A stretch of 64,000 nt of DNA from Pontimicrobium aquaticum (GCF_005047595.1 NZ_SUPL01000006.1:124001-188000); one strand, 5' to 3'; counted from the stretch's first letter, positions 1 through 9,951 are shown. Translations and numbers: made by a program. The notes: generated by a model not told the origin, from the sequence alone.

Positions 1-1956
1 TTACGTGGTAACGATAACGTTCGTATTTTAATTAACGGTAAACCGTCTGGATTAGTTGGTTTAAACTCCACTGATGCGTTACGCCAACTACCTGCTGAAT
101 CTATTGAAAAAGTCGAAGTTATTACTTCGCCTTCTGCAAGGTACGAATCTGAAGGAACTGCAGGTATTTTAAATATTATTTTACGTCGTAGCAAGCTACA
201 AGGGTTTAATGGCGCTATGACTTTAAATGCTGGTCATCCAGATTCTTATGGAGCTTCAGGAAATGTGAACTATAGAACTGGAGATATAAACATTTTTAAC
301 ACCTCTGGATATAGGTATAGTAATTCTCCTGGAAACTCTTTGTCTTTTGATCGCTTTTTTAACAAGGAATTTGACGAAAATACAGGCGACTTAATTATTG
401 ATAATCCAGATACATTTAAAGATGAATACAGAGAAACTGAACGTATTAGAAAAGGCTTTAATACCAATTTTGGTGTTGAGTGGTATATAAACGATTCTGC
501 TTCTTTTACAAACTCTATTGTATATAGAGATAGTGACAATGAGAGCACTACTCTTAACAAAATATTTTTCTTTGATGAAAATAAAGTGTTAGAAGATGAA
601 AATTTTCGCTTAGATCCAGAAAAAGAAAATAATAAAACCATTCAATACACAAGTAATTTTACTAAAAACTTTAAAAACAGTGGCAAGTTTACTGCCGAGT
701 TTCAATATGAAGAAAGTGACGAAGACGAAGCATCTGATGTGATTGTTGATGGTATTTTTTCTGAAACAGTTACAACTTTAAATAACCAAGAACGCATTTT
801 ACTACAATCAGATTATGTATTACCAATTGGAGAGAATACTCAGTTTGAATTAGGGTATAGGGGAAGTTTTCAAGATAACATTACAGATTATACGGTCGAG
901 AAATTAGATTCAAATACTAATGCCTTTGAGATTGATACTAATCTTTCAAATGTTTTAAATTACAAAGAAGATGTTAATGCTGTCTATACACAATATGGTA
1001 CAAAATTTAACAAGTTTTCTTTCTTGTTAGGGTTGCGTATGGAAAACACTAGAATTACTATTGACCAACCAACCAGTGGTGATTATAAAAAGAAAAATTA
1101 TACAGGTTTATTCCCAACAATTAACCTGAATTTTGAAATAAGTGAAAGTGAAAACATTACTTTAGGGTACAGTAGAAGACTGCGTCGTCCGCGTTCGCGA
1201 ATGATAAATCCGTTTCCGTCAAGGTCTAGTATCACAAATATATTTGCAGGAAATCCAGATTTAGATCCCACCTATTCTGGAACTTACGATTTAGGTTACT
1301 TAAACCGTTTTGGAAAATTTGTACTAAGTACTTCTATTTATCATACGCATTCAAAAGACACATGGAGTTTTGTACAGTTTGATACTGGTGAAACGGAAGA
1401 AATAAATGGTAGAGATGTAAACGTTTTAAAAAGATCTCCTATAAATTTAGCCACCAACGATCGTTTTGGATATGAGTTTAACCTAACCTATAGTCCGAAT
1501 AGAAAATGGCGTATTAATGGCGATTTTAACTTCTTTAAATCTATTGACAGGGGTGATTACAATGGCTTGAGTTTTGATAATGAAAATGTGAGTTATAGAG
1601 CGCGTTTAAGTAATAAATACACCTTACCTGGAAAAATAGATTGGCAAACTACCTTATCGTACAGAGGACCAAGTGAAACAGCCCAATCTAAAAGCGAAGG
1701 TGTTTTATTTACAAATATGGCTTTTAGTAAAGATGTCTTTAAAGATAAAGGCTCTATTTCGGTTAGGGTAAGTGATTTATTTAATAGCATGAAACGTCAG
1801 TCAGAAACTTTTACACCAACTTATTATAGTTATGGAGAATACAGATGGAGACAACGTAGTTTTAACCTATCGTTTACCTATAGATTTAATCAGAAAAAAC
1901 AACGTCAAAGACCAAGCAGACAAGACATGGGTGGCGACGAAGAAATGATGTTCTAA
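1..1956 (+). CDS. TonB-dependent receptor, outer-membrane beta-barrel family (5' partial)
   Basis: The reading frame is open from base 1, so the true start lies outside the window. The visible N-terminus is the end of a plug domain: a NGKPSG motif followed by ALRQLPAESIEKVEVITSPS and GTAGILNIILR, the usual plug signature of TonB receptors. The rest is a long beta-barrel rich in alternating aromatic strands with Asn/Asp loops. It ends with a strand (SFNLSFTYRF) and then a charged tail of about 22 residues (QKKQRQRPSR...EEMMF), which in my knowledge is common in the flavobacterial 'outer membrane beta-barrel family protein' group. It should import an unknown substrate across the outer membrane using TonB energy; nothing nearby identifies the ligand. 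A terminator follows directly. The family call is secure, the substrate unknown. Confidence 0.9.
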   Translation, partial: LRGNDNVRILINGKPSGLVGLNSTDALRQLPAESIEKVEVITSPSARYESEGTAGILNIILRRSKLQGFNGAMTLNAGHPDSYGASGNVNYRTGDINIFNTSGYRYSNSPGNSLSFDRFFNKEFDENTGDLIIDNPDTFKDEYRETERIRKGFNTNFGVEWYINDSASFTNSIVYRDSDNESTTLNKIFFFDENKVLEDENFRLDPEKENNKTIQYTSNFTKNFKNSGKFTAEFQYEESDEDEASDVIVDGIFSETVTTLNNQERILLQSDYVLPIGENTQFELGYRGSFQDNITDYTVEKLDSNTNAFEIDTNLSNVLNYKEDVNAVYTQYGTKFNKFSFLLGLRMENTRITIDQPTSGDYKKKNYTGLFPTINLNFEISESENITLGYSRRLRRPRSRMINPFPSRSSITNIFAGNPDLDPTYSGTYDLGYLNRFGKFVLSTSIYHTHSKDTWSFVQFDTGETEEINGRDVNVLKRSPINLATNDRFGYEFNLTYSPNRKWRINGDFNFFKSIDRGDYNGLSFDNENVSYRARLSNKYTLPGKIDWQTTLSYRGPSETAQSKSEGVLFTNMAFSKDVFKDKGSISVRVSDLFNSMKRQSETFTPTYYSYGEYRWRQRSFNLSFTYRFNQKKQRQRPSRQDMGGDEEMMF

Positions 1957-1976
1957 ACCAAAAACATATACAAACT

Positions 1977-2007
1977 AAAAAAGGAAGCTTAATAGCTTCC
2001 TTTTTTT
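1977..2007. terminator. rho-independent terminator, bidirectional
   Basis: Stem GGAAGCT (1983-1989) / AGCTTCC (1994-2000) with a TAAT loop, flanked by an A run on the left and a T run on the right. It lies between the convergent receptor gene and the small membrane-protein gene at 2026-2208 and can serve both. Confidence 0.85.
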
Positions 2008-2025
2008 ATATAGTTAAACACAAAA

Positions 2026-2208
2026 TTATTGTGTTAATGCTTCGCGTTTTGCTTTCTTTTCAGCTTTAATTTCTTTCATTCTTTCAATAAAAGCACCTCC
2101 AATCCAGTAAGGAATAACAAAGGTTAATAAAAATATCATTAACCAAAACCCAATGGTTAAAATGGTTAAAAATGCTAAAAATCCTAAATATTGGTCAAAT
2201 TCAAACAT
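2026..2208 (-). CDS. small membrane protein, hypothetical (60 aa)
   Basis: A 60-residue protein with two close hydrophobic stretches (about residues 8-35) and a strongly basic C-terminus (ERMKEIKAEKKAKREALTQ). The composition is that of a real small inner-membrane protein rather than a chance frame: a compact hydrophobic core, a charged cytoplasmic tail, a stop immediately inside the terminator. I do not recognise a family. It stands alone, convergent with the receptor gene; no partner is obvious. Confidence 0.6.
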   Translation of the reverse strand: MFEFDQYLGFLAFLTILTIGFWLMIFLLTFVIPYWIGGAFIERMKEIKAEKKAKREALTQ

Positions 2209-2436
2209 AATTGTGGTGTCTTATTTTAAACTGTGTACAAAGATAAGTTAAGAAATATTGTTATACAATAGCAAATTTCAAATTTATTAACAGGATATGA
2301 ACTTTGATGTTTTGGTGTTGCGCTTGTTGGTTTTGTATATGATTAGCTCTGGGAAAAGACCTGAGTTATTTTCCGTTATTTACTTAAGCAAATTCCGTAG
2401 CAATTAATTATACACATTATTAGGCACAATTTTTAA

Positions 2437-3861
2437 TTAATTTTTTAAACTATTCAAGAGTTCTTTCCAGTCAAACTTTTCTTTATTATCATTATTCCAA
2501 TTCTCGACATCTGAAAGCATAGTGTCAATTTTATTTCTATCAATCCACTTACCATTCACAAAGACACTTGAAATTTTGCTTGTATTACTGATTTTTTCTA
2601 AAGGATTTTCATTAAGTAAAATTAAATCTGCAAACTTACCAACTTCAATAGTTCCTATTTTGTCATCAATTCCAAGCCATTGAGCACCTAATCTTGTTGC
2701 AGAAGCTAAAGCTTCTGCATTCTTTAAACCAGCTTCTACTAATAGTTTTAACTCTTCATGAAGTGAAAATCCCAAAACAATACCAGAAATTCCAGCATCA
2801 GTTCCTGCAACCATAGGCACGCCAGCTTCTTTAAAAGCTTTCACAATAAGGATGTGAAAGTCAATTAACTCTTTATAATATGCTATTAAATCATCTGAAA
2901 CTCCATGATAACTATTAGACATTAGCCATTTGTTTTGCATCAATGGGTGTACGTACTTAAAACCTAGTAAATTTTCAATATTTTGTAGTGATTTGGCTTG
3001 TTGTTCAATGGCAACCATATTGGACAAGTTTGGAATTAACCAAGTACTATTCTCTTTTGCTAAACGCGCAAATTCTTGTGCTTTTTTGTAGCTGTAATTA
3101 TCTGTTTGTTTTGATAATTCTTCAGCGTGAGCAATTAAACCGAAATTAGGAATAAAAAAATCTTTGGCTTGTTTTCCTTTAAATGCGACTGGAATATGAC
3201 CAACAACTTTCATGTTTTGTTTTTCAGCTTCATCTACAACTGCTTTGAAGGTTTCTTCATTTAACCAAGTATAAACTTTTATAAACTCATAGCCTTCTTC
3301 TTTAGCAAAACGTACTGCATTTCTTCCATCAGAAGGGGTTTTAGCTGTAAGGTTAGACTTATTTCCACCAATTACTTTAGCTAAGGCTATTCGTGGTCCA
3401 ATAACATCTCCTCTAATAATTTCATTACGTTGCCCTATATGTTCAGGTCTTGCTCCTAATTCAAAAACAGTTGTAACTCCATTTGCAATATATGGCGTCA
3501 TGTTGTATTGTGTATTGAAACTTACCAATGGACCTTTTGTTGGGTACATCACAAAAGGAGTTCCATCTGATAATGTATGAACGTGCATATCAATAAGCCC
3601 AGGAATTAACCATTTATTTTTCCCTTCAATAATGGTGGCATTTTTTGGTATTGACTTATTAATTGAATAAATTTTATGTTCTTTTATGACAACAGTTGCA
3701 TTTTTAATGACTGTATTTTTTGTGGTCATTGGAATGATATTCACATTTTTGATTGCATAAATCATTTCTTGATGAGATGATTGATAAGCCTGTTCCGTGG
3801 ATATTTTCATGTTGCATGAACTGAAAATTACAAATACAGTTAGTAGATAAAATTTTTTCAT
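2437..3861 (-). CDS. amidohydrolase family lipoprotein (imidazolonepropionase/prolidase-like)
   Basis: A 474-residue metal-dependent hydrolase. A short hydrophobic leader ends at Cys16 (VIFSSC), a probable lipoprotein signal. The amidohydrolase core shows the first metal pair in DMHVHT (His93, His95), a likely carboxylated Lys in FIKVYTW, further His ligands in VVGHIP and LIAHAEE, the catalytic Asp in AGTDAGI, and the typical C-terminal KFADLILL / VFVNGKW segment. Such proteins hydrolyse amide or imide bonds, often in peptides or cyclic compounds; the substrate cannot be read from the sequence. The AraC-type regulator lies just upstream on the same strand, 93 bases away, and may control it; a 20-bp imperfect palindrome sits between them. 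Confidence 0.85.
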   Translation of the reverse strand: MKKFYLLTVFVIFSSCNMKISTEQAYQSSHQEMIYAIKNVNIIPMTTKNTVIKNATVVIKEHKIYSINKSIPKNATIIEGKNKWLIPGLIDMHVHTLSDGTPFVMYPTKGPLVSFNTQYNMTPYIANGVTTVFELGARPEHIGQRNEIIRGDVIGPRIALAKVIGGNKSNLTAKTPSDGRNAVRFAKEEGYEFIKVYTWLNEETFKAVVDEAEKQNMKVVGHIPVAFKGKQAKDFFIPNFGLIAHAEELSKQTDNYSYKKAQEFARLAKENSTWLIPNLSNMVAIEQQAKSLQNIENLLGFKYVHPLMQNKWLMSNSYHGVSDDLIAYYKELIDFHILIVKAFKEAGVPMVAGTDAGISGIVLGFSLHEELKLLVEAGLKNAEALASATRLGAQWLGIDDKIGTIEVGKFADLILLNENPLEKISNTSKISSVFVNGKWIDRNKIDTMLSDVENWNNDNKEKFDWKELLNSLKN

Positions 3862-3904
3862 GATTATGTTTTTTGATTGTTGTTAATAAGGCGCAAATAT
3901 CAAC

Positions 3905-3924
3905 TTAAGGTTACGTAAACCTAA
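3905..3924. promoter_or_regulatory. imperfect palindrome upstream of amidohydrolase gene
   Basis: Half-sites TTAAGGTTAC and GTAAACCTAA agree at 8 of 10 paired positions around a central ACGT. On the minus strand a -7-like GATATTTG (3894-3901, one mismatch to TAnnTTTG) lies just downstream, so the palindrome would cover the region upstream of and over -33 of the amidohydrolase promoter. The cognate regulator is unknown; the adjacent AraC protein is the simplest guess. Confidence 0.35.
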
Positions 3925-3932
3925 AATTTTCC

Positions 3933-3956
3933 AGTCTCAATGCGTGCAGTGAGACT
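3933..3956. repeat. inverted repeat / possible weak terminator
   Basis: AGTCTCA (3933-3939) pairs with TGAGACT (3950-3956), with an inner TGC-GT-GCA. It overlaps the stop codon end of the AraC-type gene. Reading on the minus strand it could fold as a transcript-end hairpin but lacks a good T run. Confidence 0.4.
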
Positions 3957-5082
3957 ATTTTTTTAGAAAAAAACGTCTATATTCTGAAGGGGAATAGCCT
4001 GTTGATTTTTTAAAAATTCGATAAAAACTACTTTTCGAGTTAAATCCACATAATTCCCCTATAGCAGTAATTTTATATTGAAGTACTTTGTCTGTTGCTA
4101 ACATATTTTTTGCTTCTTCAACACGATGATAATTTACTTTTTCATAAAAGTTTGTGTATAAATCATCATTTAAAAATGCTGATAATTTTCTGCTACTAAT
4201 TTGCAATTTCTGAGATAAATCATTCAAATTTAAGTCTGATTGTAGATGAACTTTATCTTCATTAAAAAGTTTTTCTAATTTTAATGTTAACTCGTTTTCT
4301 TCTTTTTGATTTATTATTTTTTGATTGTAATCACCTTTTACCAATGTGGGTTGATCTAAAATGATTTCAGTTAAAAACATTGTTTTTTGAGTAAGACCAA
4401 AATATCCTAGGTAACTCATAGCTATAATAACAAAAAACAACGTAATATAAGCATCCCATTCAACATTATACCCAAAATATATTTCAGAAATTGTAATAAT
4501 TAAATCAACACTTATAGCTACTAAAAATAACATTATAAATTTCTTAATCCATATAAAATCCTCTTCTTTAAAACTTGAAAAAAACTGTTTTAATCTTGGC
4601 TCATATTTATTGTAAACATTTAAAGACAACAACAAATAAATGAGACCATAGAAATCTTTTATCAAAGCCAAATTTATGTACGTATTTATAATTTGTATAT
4701 AAGGAAAAATATTTTTGCCAGTGGCATAGTTCAAAGAAGAAGGTAAAGTATATAAAAATACATAAAGAACAAACGGCATAAGATGAGCAAAATATTTTAC
4801 TATAAAATTCTTTTCGTTTTCAAAAAGTGATTTCACATATAGGTATATTAGTACAGCTAATATAAGTCTTGAGCCATTTTCTAATAAAAAAGTTGGTATT
4901 AAAAGGAAGTTTAACTTGTGAAGTAAGCCATAAAAATGAATTAAGATAAAAAGAATAAAAAACCAAAATATGATAAGTATTTTCTTTGGTAATTGATTAT
5001 TTTTTGTCTTAAATAATTTTAAAAGTGTAATTATATTTAAAACAATACCAACGATTAAGATAAAATCAATAATTAGTTTCAA
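3955..5082 (-). CDS. membrane-anchored AraC-family transcriptional regulator
   Basis: A 375-residue regulator with an unusual but family-typical layout for Bacteroidota: about the first 240 residues form several transmembrane helices (seven hydrophobic segments can be counted), followed by a cytoplasmic AraC-type DNA-binding domain. The second helix-turn-helix is clear near the C-terminus: AIGELCGFNSKSSFYRIFKK followed by GYSPSEYRR. The membrane part probably senses an envelope or external signal. The likely target is the amidohydrolase gene immediately downstream on the same strand. There is no signal peptide beyond the first helix. Function as a regulator is confident; signal and regulon are inferred. 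Confidence 0.85.
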   Translation of the reverse strand: MKLIIDFILIVGIVLNIITLLKLFKTKNNQLPKKILIIFWFFILFILIHFYGLLHKLNFLLIPTFLLENGSRLILAVLIYLYVKSLFENEKNFIVKYFAHLMPFVLYVFLYTLPSSLNYATGKNIFPYIQIINTYINLALIKDFYGLIYLLLSLNVYNKYEPRLKQFFSSFKEEDFIWIKKFIMLFLVAISVDLIITISEIYFGYNVEWDAYITLFFVIIAMSYLGYFGLTQKTMFLTEIILDQPTLVKGDYNQKIINQKEENELTLKLEKLFNEDKVHLQSDLNLNDLSQKLQISSRKLSAFLNDDLYTNFYEKVNYHRVEEAKNMLATDKVLQYKITAIGELCGFNSKSSFYRIFKKSTGYSPSEYRRFFLKK

Positions 5083-5265
5083 TAATATAAATTGTATTTA
5101 GATTAAAAATATGAATTTTGTAGTGTAGTTGTAAATTGTGTTACAACGGCTAAAATAAACTCAGTTTTAATTGATTTTATCAACCGATAGGCGAAGTTAT
5201 ATTTTAGCTATACAAAGTCAATAAACTATTAGGCTTAAACCTAATTATTTTATTAACTATATAAT

Positions 5266-6801
5266 TTAATCCCTCACCTTCCTAGGTACCATGACATCGT
5301 TTTCAGATAACTTATAAATCGTCCACGCTAAAATAACCGCGTTCTTCATAATATCTTCTTCTGGTACATACTCCAAAACATCTAACTGCGTATGGTGTGT
5401 CACATTACCATAAGCTAGTTCATCTTGTACAAACTGAAACGATGGAATGTTATAATGGTCAAACGTTTCATGATCTGTCGATAAAGTGTTTTCAATCGTT
5501 AAAGCACCTTCGCTTAAATTATCTATTGGTTCAAACACGTTTTCAAAAACTGGTCGTGCCAGCTCATTTTTTTGCAAGTACAAGCCTCTAATGGCGCCTG
5601 CACCATTATCTAAATTTAGATATGCAGATATTTTCTTTGAAGCTTTATTTGGCTTTTCATTAAGCTCTCCAAAATGTTGTCTTGCATACGCAGCAGAGCC
5701 TAAAAAGGCTTGCTCCTCGCCTCCCCAAAGTCCCATTCTAAGCGTGCGTTTTGGTTTGTATTCAATGGCTTTTAGTATTCGTAAGGCTTCAACCAGTACC
5801 ACACTGTTAGCACCATTATCTGTAGCTCCAGTACCAGAGTGCCAAGAATCAAAATGAGCTCCTATTAAAATGGTTTCTGACTTTAATTTAGCGTCTGTTC
5901 CTGTTAATTCGCCTATAATATTAACGTTATTCTCTTGTTCGTTATAAAATTCGGTGTCAAGATTCAGTTTTATTTTTGGTGTCACTCCTAGCTTAATCAT
6001 TCGTGCTAAACGTCCGAAATGCTCTGGCATAATTGTAAAGTAAGGCAATGGTTTTAAAGCACCTGTTTGGTAGTAATAGGTACCATCTGGATGCAATATT
6101 CCTAACAAAATAGAACGTGATTTCAAGACAGCCAAAGCGCCTTCGGCTTCTACAAATTCTAGAAATTCCTTATCGTAAACATCACTAGTTTTCCAACCTT
6201 CAAACAACTCTGGCAAGGGTGTTTGCTTAGTTTGTGGAACTAGTTTGCTTTCCATTTTTTCTAGTTCTTCTTCACTATAACGTTTAGACACTGATTCTGT
6301 AAGCGATGCTTTTCTAGGTTCTGTACCTAACAATACTACTTTTCCTTGTAAGTTTCCGCCATATTGCTGCCTCACAGCATCCATATCTCTAAAGCTTTTT
6401 ATATGCACGAGTTCTCCTTCTACAGTTCCATTACTGCTTTTACTCATAGCCAATGGATACGCATTGATGTGCATAAAATTAGGCGAGGTCATTTCTACAT
6501 TAAAACTCTTCATACTCCAACCACGGCAGTTATCGCAGTAATTTTCAAAATGCACATTTTGCAAGCCTAATGTTTTCATTTTATTAGATATCCAAGTGGC
6601 TGCTGAAAAATACTCTCTAGAGCCTGTTAAACGCTGTCCGTAAACATCACTTAACTCTTGAAGCATCGACATAGCTTGCGTATTTAAAAAGCCTTCCGTT
6701 CGTATTTGAGCTAATATTTTTTCATCTTGGTTAGATTGTGTAAAACCATTAGTAAATAGCCCAATAAAAGCTACAATAAAGAGAATGTGTTTGAGTTTCA
6801 T
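5266..6801 (-). CDS. exported M28 family zinc peptidase (with PA insert)
   Basis: A 511-residue protein with an N-terminal signal peptide (about residues 1-21, MKLKHILFIVAFIG). A protease-associated type insert lies in the first half, then the di-zinc M28 domain: GAHFDSWHSG (His/Asp ligands) and TGATDNGANS (bridging Asp), WGGEEQAFLGS (catalytic Glu pair), LNLDNGAG (Asp ligand), and the last His in VTHHTQLD. It should act as an aminopeptidase or carboxypeptidase in the periplasm or outside the cell. It stands alone, preceded by about 180 bases of non-coding DNA after the AraC gene. Family and catalytic residues are clear; substrate preference is not. Confidence 0.92.
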   Translation of the reverse strand: MKLKHILFIVAFIGLFTNGFTQSNQDEKILAQIRTEGFLNTQAMSMLQELSDVYGQRLTGSREYFSAATWISNKMKTLGLQNVHFENYCDNCRGWSMKSFNVEMTSPNFMHINAYPLAMSKSSNGTVEGELVHIKSFRDMDAVRQQYGGNLQGKVVLLGTEPRKASLTESVSKRYSEEELEKMESKLVPQTKQTPLPELFEGWKTSDVYDKEFLEFVEAEGALAVLKSRSILLGILHPDGTYYYQTGALKPLPYFTIMPEHFGRLARMIKLGVTPKIKLNLDTEFYNEQENNVNIIGELTGTDAKLKSETILIGAHFDSWHSGTGATDNGANSVVLVEALRILKAIEYKPKRTLRMGLWGGEEQAFLGSAAYARQHFGELNEKPNKASKKISAYLNLDNGAGAIRGLYLQKNELARPVFENVFEPIDNLSEGALTIENTLSTDHETFDHYNIPSFQFVQDELAYGNVTHHTQLDVLEYVPEEDIMKNAVILAWTIYKLSENDVMVPRKVRD

Positions 6802-6951
6802 AATGAATGTTATTGTCAGTTTTTAAATTTTGAAACCGAATATAAGATTTATTTAATGTATAATTCTAAAATATGAATAAAGTGTTTAAAACTTTATGAT
6901 TTAGCACACAAAACAATGACATTTGACATTAAAAATGTTGCTGAAATGACG

Positions 6952-6959
6952 TAAATTTG
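6952..6959 (+). promoter_or_regulatory. putative -7 promoter element of fumC
   Basis: TAAATTTG matches the Bacteroidota -7 consensus TAnnTTTG and is followed by C. The start codon of fumC lies 27 bases downstream. A TTTG at 6922-6925 is somewhat too distant (26 bases) to be an ideal -33 box. Confidence 0.45.
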
Positions 6960-6986
6960 CAACTTAAAATAAATCATCAAAAAATA

Positions 6987-8384
6987 ATGAGTTACAGAAT
7001 AGAAAAAGATACCATGGGTGAAGTTAAAGTTCTTGCTGATAAACTTTGGGGAGCTCAAACTGAACGTTCAAGAAATAACTTTAAAATTGGTGCACCTGCA
7101 TCAATGCCGCTAGAAATTGTTTACGGCTTTGCTTACTTAAAAAAAGCGGCAGCTTACACCAACTGTGAGTTAGGAGTATTAGCTATTGAAAAACGTGATT
7201 TAATTGCTCAGGTTTGTGATGAAATTTTAGAAGGAAAACATGATGATCAATTTCCATTAGTAATTTGGCAAACTGGTTCGGGAACACAAAGTAATATGAA
7301 TGTTAACGAGGTTATAGCTAATAGAGCACATCAAATAGCTGGAAAAGTAATTGGTGAAGGCGAAAAAACGATTCAACCAAATGATGATGTTAACAAATCG
7401 CAATCGTCAAACGATACCTTTCCTACAGGAATGCATATTGCGACTTACAAAAAAATTGTAGAAAACACCATTCCTGGAGTTACACAACTACGAGATACGC
7501 TTCAAAAAAAATCAGAAGCCTTTAAAGATGTGGTTAAAATTGGTCGCACCCACTTAATGGATGCCACACCTTTAACTTTGGGACAAGAATTTTCTGGCTA
7601 CGTATCGCAATTAGATCATGGTTTAAAAGCATTAGAAAACACCTTACCACATTTAAGTGAATTAGCTTTAGGTGGAACTGCCGTAGGCACAGGACTAAAT
7701 ACACCAAAAGGTTATGCTAAACGAGTTGCAGAATATATTGCAGAGTTTACAGGTTTACCTTTTATAACTGCATACAATAAGTTTGAAGCCTTGGCTGCTC
7801 ACGATGCCATTGTTGAATCGCATGGTGCTTTAAAGCAAATAGCTGTGTCGCTTAATAAAATTGCTAACGATATTCGAATGATGGCTTCAGGTCCTAGAAG
7901 TGGTATTGGCGAAATCATTATTCCTGCTAACGAACCAGGAAGTTCTATTATGCCAGGAAAAGTTAACCCAACCCAATGCGAAGCTTTAACAATGGTTTGT
8001 GCTCAAATTATGGGTAATGATGTGGCCGTAACTATTGGTGGTACTCAAGGTCATTATGAGTTAAATGTATTTAAACCCATGATGGCTTCAAACTTGCTAC
8101 AATCGGCTCAGTTACTTGGTGATGCTTGTGTAAGCTTTGATGTAAATTGTGCCTCAGGTATAGAACCAAATCATGCTGTCATTAAAGAGTTATTAAATAA
8201 TTCGCTAATGTTAGTTACAGCATTAAATACAAAAATAGGATATTATAAAGCTGCTGAAATTGCCAATACAGCTCATAAAAACGGAACAACTTTAAAAGAA
8301 GAAGCTATTAATTTAGGGTATGTTACCGCTAAAGATTACGACGAATGGGTAAAACCAGAAGATATGGTTGGAGGTTTAAAATAG
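6987..8384 (+). CDS. fumC: class II fumarate hydratase
   Basis: A 465-residue enzyme interconverting fumarate and L-malate in the citric acid cycle; cytoplasmic homotetramer, iron-independent. The superfamily signature [11 protein letters not shown] is present, along with the family blocks [22 protein letters not shown] and the catalytic region [12 protein letters not shown] chose the ATG of [13 protein letters not shown] at 6987; the open frame begins at an upstream TTG (6957), but that would overlap the probable -7 promoter element, and family members begin near MSYRIE. It is monocistronic, closed by a strong terminator. Confidence 0.97.
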   Translation: MSYRIEKDTMGEVKVLADKLWGAQTERSRNNFKIGAPASMPLEIVYGFAYLKKAAAYTNCELGVLAIEKRDLIAQVCDEILEGKHDDQFPLVIWQTGSGTQSNMNVNEVIANRAHQIAGKVIGEGEKTIQPNDDVNKSQSSNDTFPTGMHIATYKKIVENTIPGVTQLRDTLQKKSEAFKDVVKIGRTHLMDATPLTLGQEFSGYVSQLDHGLKALENTLPHLSELALGGTAVGTGLNTPKGYAKRVAEYIAEFTGLPFITAYNKFEALAAHDAIVESHGALKQIAVSLNKIANDIRMMASGPRSGIGEIIIPANEPGSSIMPGKVNPTQCEALTMVCAQIMGNDVAVTIGGTQGHYELNVFKPMMASNLLQSAQLLGDACVSFDVNCASGIEPNHAVIKELLNNSLMLVTALNTKIGYYKAAEIANTAHKNGTTLKEEAINLGYVTAKDYDEWVKPEDMVGGLK

Positions 8385-8421
8385 CATTTGTCTAATTTAA
8401 TGCTAAACATAAATAAAATGC

Positions 8422-8459
8422 AAAAAGCAGGAAAACATAAAACGTTTCCTGCTTTTTTT
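8422..8459. terminator. rho-independent terminator after fumC
   Basis: Stem GCAGGAAA (8427-8434) / TTTCCTGC (8445-8452), extended by A5/T5 and followed by a T run. It lies between convergent fumC and the Crp-like gene and may terminate both. Confidence 0.88.
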
Positions 8460-8535
8460 CAATTGGTTAGTTAGCTATTAATCTTTTCTTAGGTATTATT
8501 ATGTAATATGAGAATATAAAAGTATTATTCCTTTA

Positions 8536-9132
8536 CTAATTCTTCATTAACATATGTTTATAGTTTAGCTTTTTTCTAATCCTACTTAATTGTACTGGTG
8601 TAATATTTAAAAAAGAGGCTATTTGAAATTGCGGAATTAAATCATCAATGTTAGCAATCCGTTGTCGCAACTTAAGATAGCGTTGTGTGGCGTTTAAGGT
8701 CATTAGTTCAAGACTTCTTCTCTCATATTCTATAAATACATTTTCAAGAATTCGATTATATAAATTTGAAAATGCAATATCTGTTTCACATAGCCTCAAA
8801 AAAGCTGTAAAATCAATCTCAAAAACTTCGCAGTTAGTTAGTGCTTGATAAGTAAATTTTGAAGGTTTGTTAGTAATAATAGCTGTTAAAGCACCAACAA
8901 AAGATCTTGGTACAAATATTTTTTTATTATGCTGCTTTCCAGATTCTACATTAATATAGGCTCTCATAATACCAGAAATTAGCATGTAAACTTTTGCTAG
9001 AGGAGCTTCGCCTTCTTTTGCAATAATCTCATTTTTATTTAAAACTTTATAGGAAGATATGTTTTTAAGCTTATCAAAAGCTGCTTCATCAATATTGGCA
9101 AAAGAATTTAAAAAAGCAAAGTTCGCATTCAT
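8536..9132 (-). CDS. Crp/Fnr-type transcriptional regulator
   Basis: A 198-residue protein. The N-terminal two thirds are a cyclic-nucleotide-binding-like beta barrel (IIAKEGE, VYMLISGIMRAYI, FVGALTAI), then a long dimer helix and a short helix-turn-helix (QIASFLNITPVQLSRIRKKL). The cNMP-binding Arg/Glu signature is not clear, so it may bind another ligand or none, as is usual in the flavobacterial members of this family. It starts 4 bases after the stop of the racemase gene on the same strand, that is, the racemase (9137-9829) is transcribed first and the regulator follows, suggesting co-transcription. Targets unknown. Confidence 0.85.
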   Translation of the reverse strand: MNANFAFLNSFANIDEAAFDKLKNISSYKVLNKNEIIAKEGEAPLAKVYMLISGIMRAYINVESGKQHNKKIFVPRSFVGALTAIITNKPSKFTYQALTNCEVFEIDFTAFLRLCETDIAFSNLYNRILENVFIEYERRSLELMTLNATQRYLKLRQRIANIDDLIPQFQIASFLNITPVQLSRIRKKLNYKHMLMKN

Positions 9133-9136
9133 AGTG

Positions 9137-9829
9137 TTAAAAGTTTAAAGCGCTATTAAATGCTGCATTTGCATGAATATTGGTAGTATCAAACACAGGA
9201 ACCAAAACATCACTTTGTTGAATTAGTAAAGGTATTTCGGTACAGCCTAAAATTACACCTTTTGCGCCTTTAGCAACTAATTTTTCTATTATTTGCAAAT
9301 AAATTTGTTTAGATGCATCATTTATAATTCCTTTAGCTAATTCAGAATAAATTACATCGTGTATTTTTTGTTGTTCTGCTTCATTTGGAACAATAACGTC
9401 TATACCATTTGAAACTAAAATAACTTTAAAAAAATCTTTCTCCATTGTATATCTTGTTCCAAGTAACAATACTTTCTCAATTTGTTGTTCTTTAATTTTC
9501 TCTGCTGTAGCTTCTGCTATATGAATCACAGGAATTACAACCACACTTTTAATAGCCTCAATAGATAAATGCATGGTATTAGCACAAATAATTATAAGAT
9601 CTGCTCCTGCTTTTTCTAAACTTTTCCCAGCTTCTAACATGATTTTATCTAACGTATCCCAATCACCTTGCGATTGAAGTTTTGCTATTTCTCCAAAATC
9701 TAAAGAGTATATAATTGTCTTGCAAGAATGATTTCCGCCAAACTCCTTATTAGCTAAGTCATTTAGTATTTGATAATAAAGAATGGTAGATTGAGGTGTA
9801 ATACCTCCAATTAGCCCTATGGTTTTCAT
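9137..9829 (-). CDS. aspartate/glutamate racemase family protein
   Basis: A 230-residue cofactor-independent racemase. The N-terminal MKTIGLIGG and the two catalytic cysteines are visible: Cys82 in IICANTMHL and Cys196 in LGCTEIPLL, as expected for the two-base mechanism. The family includes aspartate, glutamate and hydantoin racemases, and the substrate cannot be fixed here. The open frame extends upstream to 9961, but those 44 residues are low-complexity and overlap the hutI start region, so I use the Met at 9829 that opens the conserved MKTIGLIGG. It is probably co-transcribed with the downstream Crp-like gene and divergent from hutI. Confidence 0.88.
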   Translation of the reverse strand: MKTIGLIGGITPQSTILYYQILNDLANKEFGGNHSCKTIIYSLDFGEIAKLQSQGDWDTLDKIMLEAGKSLEKAGADLIIICANTMHLSIEAIKSVVVIPVIHIAEATAEKIKEQQIEKVLLLGTRYTMEKDFFKVILVSNGIDVIVPNEAEQQKIHDVIYSELAKGIINDASKQIYLQIIEKLVAKGAKGVILGCTEIPLLIQQSDVLVPVFDTTNIHANAAFNSALNF

Positions 9830-9951
9830 GAAATTTATGCTTTTAATATTCTGTAAGTCGTTAAAAAAGTAAACAACTAAATTAAAATATAATTGATAAA
9901 ACTTCTTATTTATTATAAATTTATCGCATAACAGAATTCTAGAAACTCTCA

